Assembly (NCBI RefSeq): GCF_011765465.1
Contig: NZ_CP050265.1
Location: 186,001-250,000 of the forward strand
DNA: 64,000 bases
Direction: 5' to 3'
Source: Erythrobacter sp.
GTDB lineage: Bacteria > Pseudomonadota > Alphaproteobacteria > Sphingomonadales > Sphingomonadaceae
Numbering within the stretch: the first letter of the stretch is position 1; each line of letters begins with the position of its first letter. The position numbers and the translations under genes were made by a program. The notes under the pieces are model-generated. The model saw nothing but the letters and a program-made list of their open reading frames with translations. It ran no database searches and was not told where the DNA came from. Shown here in pieces: positions 61,929 to 64,000 of this stretch.

Positions 61929-63365
61929 TCATGTCGGGAATTCGCGCAGGCCGAACGGCTGGCCCGAGCGCTCCCTGGAAGCGAGGGTGGTTGAGCGACC
62001 CCGGCCGACAAGCGGCCCGATCGCGGCGAGGCCTGCCAGAAGCAGCAGGATTTCGAGGAGGTAGACCGAGGTGTAACCGGTCGCCCTCGTGGCGATGGCC
62101 TCTCCCACATCGCCGGTCATGACGAGCGCCGAGACGCCGTCACGAAGTGCACCGCCGAGCGCGATACCCGCGCCCGCTGCGGTCGCCTGGACCGCGCCCC
62201 ATGCACCGAGCGCGAGGCCCGCGGTGGCGCTTTCGGCAAGGCTCATCGCCTCCATCAGCGTGCCGACCGAGAACAGGCCGAGCCCGACCCCGATTCCGAA
62301 GGCCCCGATGAACAGCATCAAGGGCGCGCCGAAGGGGGCGGCGAAAACCACGAACAGGAACGCGACCACGCCGGTGACCAGCCCGATCCCGGCAAGCCGC
62401 AGCGGGTCCCCGCCGAGTCCGAGCGCGCGGCCCGAAAGCATGAAGCCGATGAGGCTGCCGAACGCCCACGCCCCGGTGAGCGAGGTGGTCGAGCCGACCG
62501 AAAGACCGAGGATTTCCCCGCCATAAGGCTCGAGCAGCGCGTCCTGCATGGCGAAACCCGCCGCGCCGATGCCGATGGCGGTCAGCAGGCGGGCATTGCG
62601 CCCGTCGCGCACGAAGGAATTCCAAAGATCGCGGAACAGCGGCGTCTCGCGGTCGTGCGCAGTCGCCTTGGGATCGCGCGCTTCCTGCTTCCAGAGCGCG
62701 ACGAGGTTGAGGATGATGGTCAGCACCGCGCAGCCCTGGATGACCTGGACCAGCTTGGTCGCGGTAAAATCCATCAGAACCCCGCCGATGACGAATGCGG
62801 CGAACATCATGCCGACGAGCAGCATGACGTAAAGCAGCGCGACTGCGCGGGGACGCTTATCCTCCGGTGCAAGGTCGGTCGCGAGCGCGAGGCCCGCAGT
62901 TTGAGTGATGTGGAAGCCTGCGCCCGTCATCAGGAAGGCGACGGCTGCGGCCACCATGCCAAGGTTGAACGCCTCGGGCTTGCCGAGCAGCAGCAGGGCG
63001 AAGGGCATGATCGCGAGGCCGCCGAACTGGGCGAGAGTGCCGGCCCATATATAGGGCACGCGCTTCCAGCCGAGGAAGGAGCGGTGGGTGTCCGACTTGT
63101 GCCCGATCAGCGCGCGAAACGGCGCGACCAGCAGCGGCACCGCGATCAGCAGCGCGACCAGCCATGTGGGCACGCCGATCTCGACGATCATCACCCGGTT
63201 GAGCGTGCCGTTCAAGAGCACCATCGCCATGCCGACGCTCACCTGGAACAGCGAGAGCCGCAACAGCCGCCCGAGCGGCAGGTCGTCGCTCGCCGCATCC
63301 GCGAAAGGCAGATAGCGGACGGCGACCTGCGTCCAGGTATCGGCAAGGCGAGGGCGTTGGTTCAT
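61929..63365 (-). CDS. lhaA: LhaA/PucC-family light-harvesting complex assembly transporter
   Basis: 478 residues with twelve predicted helices, the BCD (bacteriochlorophyll delivery) branch of the major facilitator fold: LRLSLFQVSVGMAMVLLNGTLNRVMIVE, FRALIGHKSDTHRSFLGWKRVPYIW, TGAGFHITQTAGLALATDLAPEDKRPR. LhaA promotes LH1 assembly, probably by handing over bacteriochlorophyll. Its ATG overlaps the bchM stop (ATGA). Confidence 0.95.
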   Translation of the reverse strand: MNQRPRLADTWTQVAVRYLPFADAASDDLPLGRLLRLSLFQVSVGMAMVLLNGTLNRVMIVEIGVPTWLVALLIAVPLLVAPFRALIGHKSDTHRSFLGWKRVPYIWAGTLAQFGGLAIMPFALLLLGKPEAFNLGMVAAAVAFLMTGAGFHITQTAGLALATDLAPEDKRPRAVALLYVMLLVGMMFAAFVIGGVLMDFTATKLVQVIQGCAVLTIILNLVALWKQEARDPKATAHDRETPLFRDLWNSFVRDGRNARLLTAIGIGAAGFAMQDALLEPYGGEILGLSVGSTTSLTGAWAFGSLIGFMLSGRALGLGGDPLRLAGIGLVTGVVAFLFVVFAAPFGAPLMLFIGAFGIGVGLGLFSVGTLMEAMSLAESATAGLALGAWGAVQATAAGAGIALGGALRDGVSALVMTGDVGEAIATRATGYTSVYLLEILLLLAGLAAIGPLVGRGRSTTLASRERSGQPFGLREFPT

Positions 63366-64000
63366 CCGTGCCTCACGAGTTCCAGTGCCTGCGAGGTGTA
63401 GAAACCGCTCGAGACGCGCTTCGTGCGGCCGATCGACCAGCCCGAAAGCCGCGCCAGCCGTTCACGCACTTCGGCCTCGCGCACGGGCACGATGGCAGGC
63501 GAGCGGTCGCTCTTGGGAAAGACCTTGCCGATTTCGTGCATCGCGCCGAGCAGCTTCGTGCGCGGGGCGAAGGTGAACAGGATCGAGCCCGTGCAACGCT
63601 CGGCCAGCTGGGCGAGCGCGTCGACGAGGTCTTCGGGAGAATAGTGAATCAGCGAATCCATCGCGACGACATGGGCGAAGGTGCCGAGTTCGGGGTCGAG
63701 CATATCGCCCGCCATCCAGCGGATACGGCCGTGGCCGATGAAGGAGGGCGTGCGCTCGCGGGCGACCTCGACGAGCCCCGCGGCCACGTCGATGCCGGTC
63801 ACTTCCGCGCCCCGGCAGGCCGCCTCGATCGCAAGCGCGCCCGTGCCGCAGCCTGCGTCGAGGATGCGCGTGCGCCTGAGGTCTCGCGGCAGCCAGGACA
63901 GGAGCGTGTTCCTCATCTCGTCGCGGCCCGCACGCACGGTCGCGCGGATGCCGCTGACCTTCGTGTCCGAGGTGAGGTCGATCCACGCCTGTCGCGCTGT
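63362..64000 (-). CDS. bchM: Mg-protoporphyrin IX methyltransferase (N-terminus beyond window)
   Basis: The frame stays open to base 64000 with T-A-R-Q-A-W-I-D-L-T-S-D ahead of IRATVRAGRDEMRNTLLSWL, matching the region before the SAM-binding motif of BchM; the GTG at 63937 is therefore internal. The SAM site is RILDAGCGTGALAIEAA. It methylates Mg-protoporphyrin IX, giving the substrate of AcsF encoded downstream. At least 212 residues are present; some tens are missing. Confidence 0.93.
   Translation of the reverse strand, partial: TARQAWIDLTSDTKVSGIRATVRAGRDEMRNTLLSWLPRDLRRTRILDAGCGTGALAIEAACRGAEVTGIDVAAGLVEVARERTPSFIGHGRIRWMAGDMLDPELGTFAHVVAMDSLIHYSPEDLVDALAQLAERCTGSILFTFAPRTKLLGAMHEIGKVFPKSDRSPAIVPVREAEVRERLARLSGWSIGRTKRVSSGFYTSQALELVRHG

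Noticed and set aside
1..64000. tRNA/rRNA genes, CRISPR arrays, insertion sequences, prophage or integrase genes
   Set aside because: I looked for cloverleaf-like segments, regularly spaced repeats and transposase or integrase motifs and saw none. A covariance-model tRNA scan would settle the first point.

Overview
This is a high-GC alphaproteobacterial window with about 55 genes. Its right end is part of a photosynthesis gene cluster of the aerobic anoxygenic phototroph type. The gene order bchM-lhaA-puhABC-orf-acsF-puhE-hemA, the oxygen-dependent cyclase AcsF, the many TonB/porin-type envelope genes and the sphingomonad-like neighbours suggest Erythrobacteraceae/Sphingomonadales (an Erythrobacter- or Porphyrobacter-like organism). 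The species is inferred, not proven.

Layout. (1) 1-10.3 kb: an unusual multiheme redox locus. A 5'-truncated hexaheme LVIVD-repeat cytochrome (+) converges on a four-gene minus-strand operon. That operon encodes an FAD/double-cNMP/ferredoxin fusion flavoprotein, a five-helix cytochrome b-like membrane protein, an FHA-TM-decaheme cytochrome and a cyclic-nucleotide phosphodiesterase-like metallophosphoesterase. A CcmI-like TPR protein for cytochrome c maturation diverges from it. I consider this the best candidate for an undescribed system: a membrane electron-transfer complex whose soluble arm carries cyclic-nucleotide sensors. (2) 10.3-19.3 kb: glutamate dehydrogenase, a BCCT transporter, a TonB-dependent receptor with a TPR-sulfotransferase, and CsaA. 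(3) 19.3-30.5 kb: a microaerobic regulon comprising hemN, a small Cys-rich protein, ccoNOQPGHIS, an FNR/FixK-family regulator and OmpW, with four FNR boxes (three perfect). ccoO has an apparent one-base frameshift in a G6 tract. (4) 30.6-43 kb: a DcaP-type porin, then an acetate-use block: acs, a CrbR-like regulator, a CrbS-like symporter-kinase, actP, a DUF4212 partner, a DnaQ-like exonuclease and a cNMP/CBS/DUF294 protein. (5) 43-47.5 kb: a tripartite export operon whose ABC protein has lost essentially every ATPase motif. (6) 47.9-54.8 kb: metabolic and membrane genes (KDPG aldolase, two flavoprotein oxidoreductases, a nucleoside transporter, a CDP-alcohol phosphotransferase, DUF1499). (7) 55-64 kb: a lipoprotein pseudoazurin and a lipoprotein cytochrome c, then the photosynthesis genes.

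How it fits together. The organism appears to respire at high and low oxygen (cbb3 oxidase under an FNR-type regulator), to assimilate acetate under two-component control, and to supplement energy with a photosynthetic reaction centre. Pigment synthesis (hemA, acsF, bchM) is co-transcribed with reaction-centre assembly (puhABCE, lhaA). The periplasmic copper and heme carriers beside that cluster are plausible electron shuttles. No tRNA, rRNA, CRISPR array, insertion sequence or prophage gene was recognised. Very long antisense open frames are frequent here and are byproducts of the high GC content.
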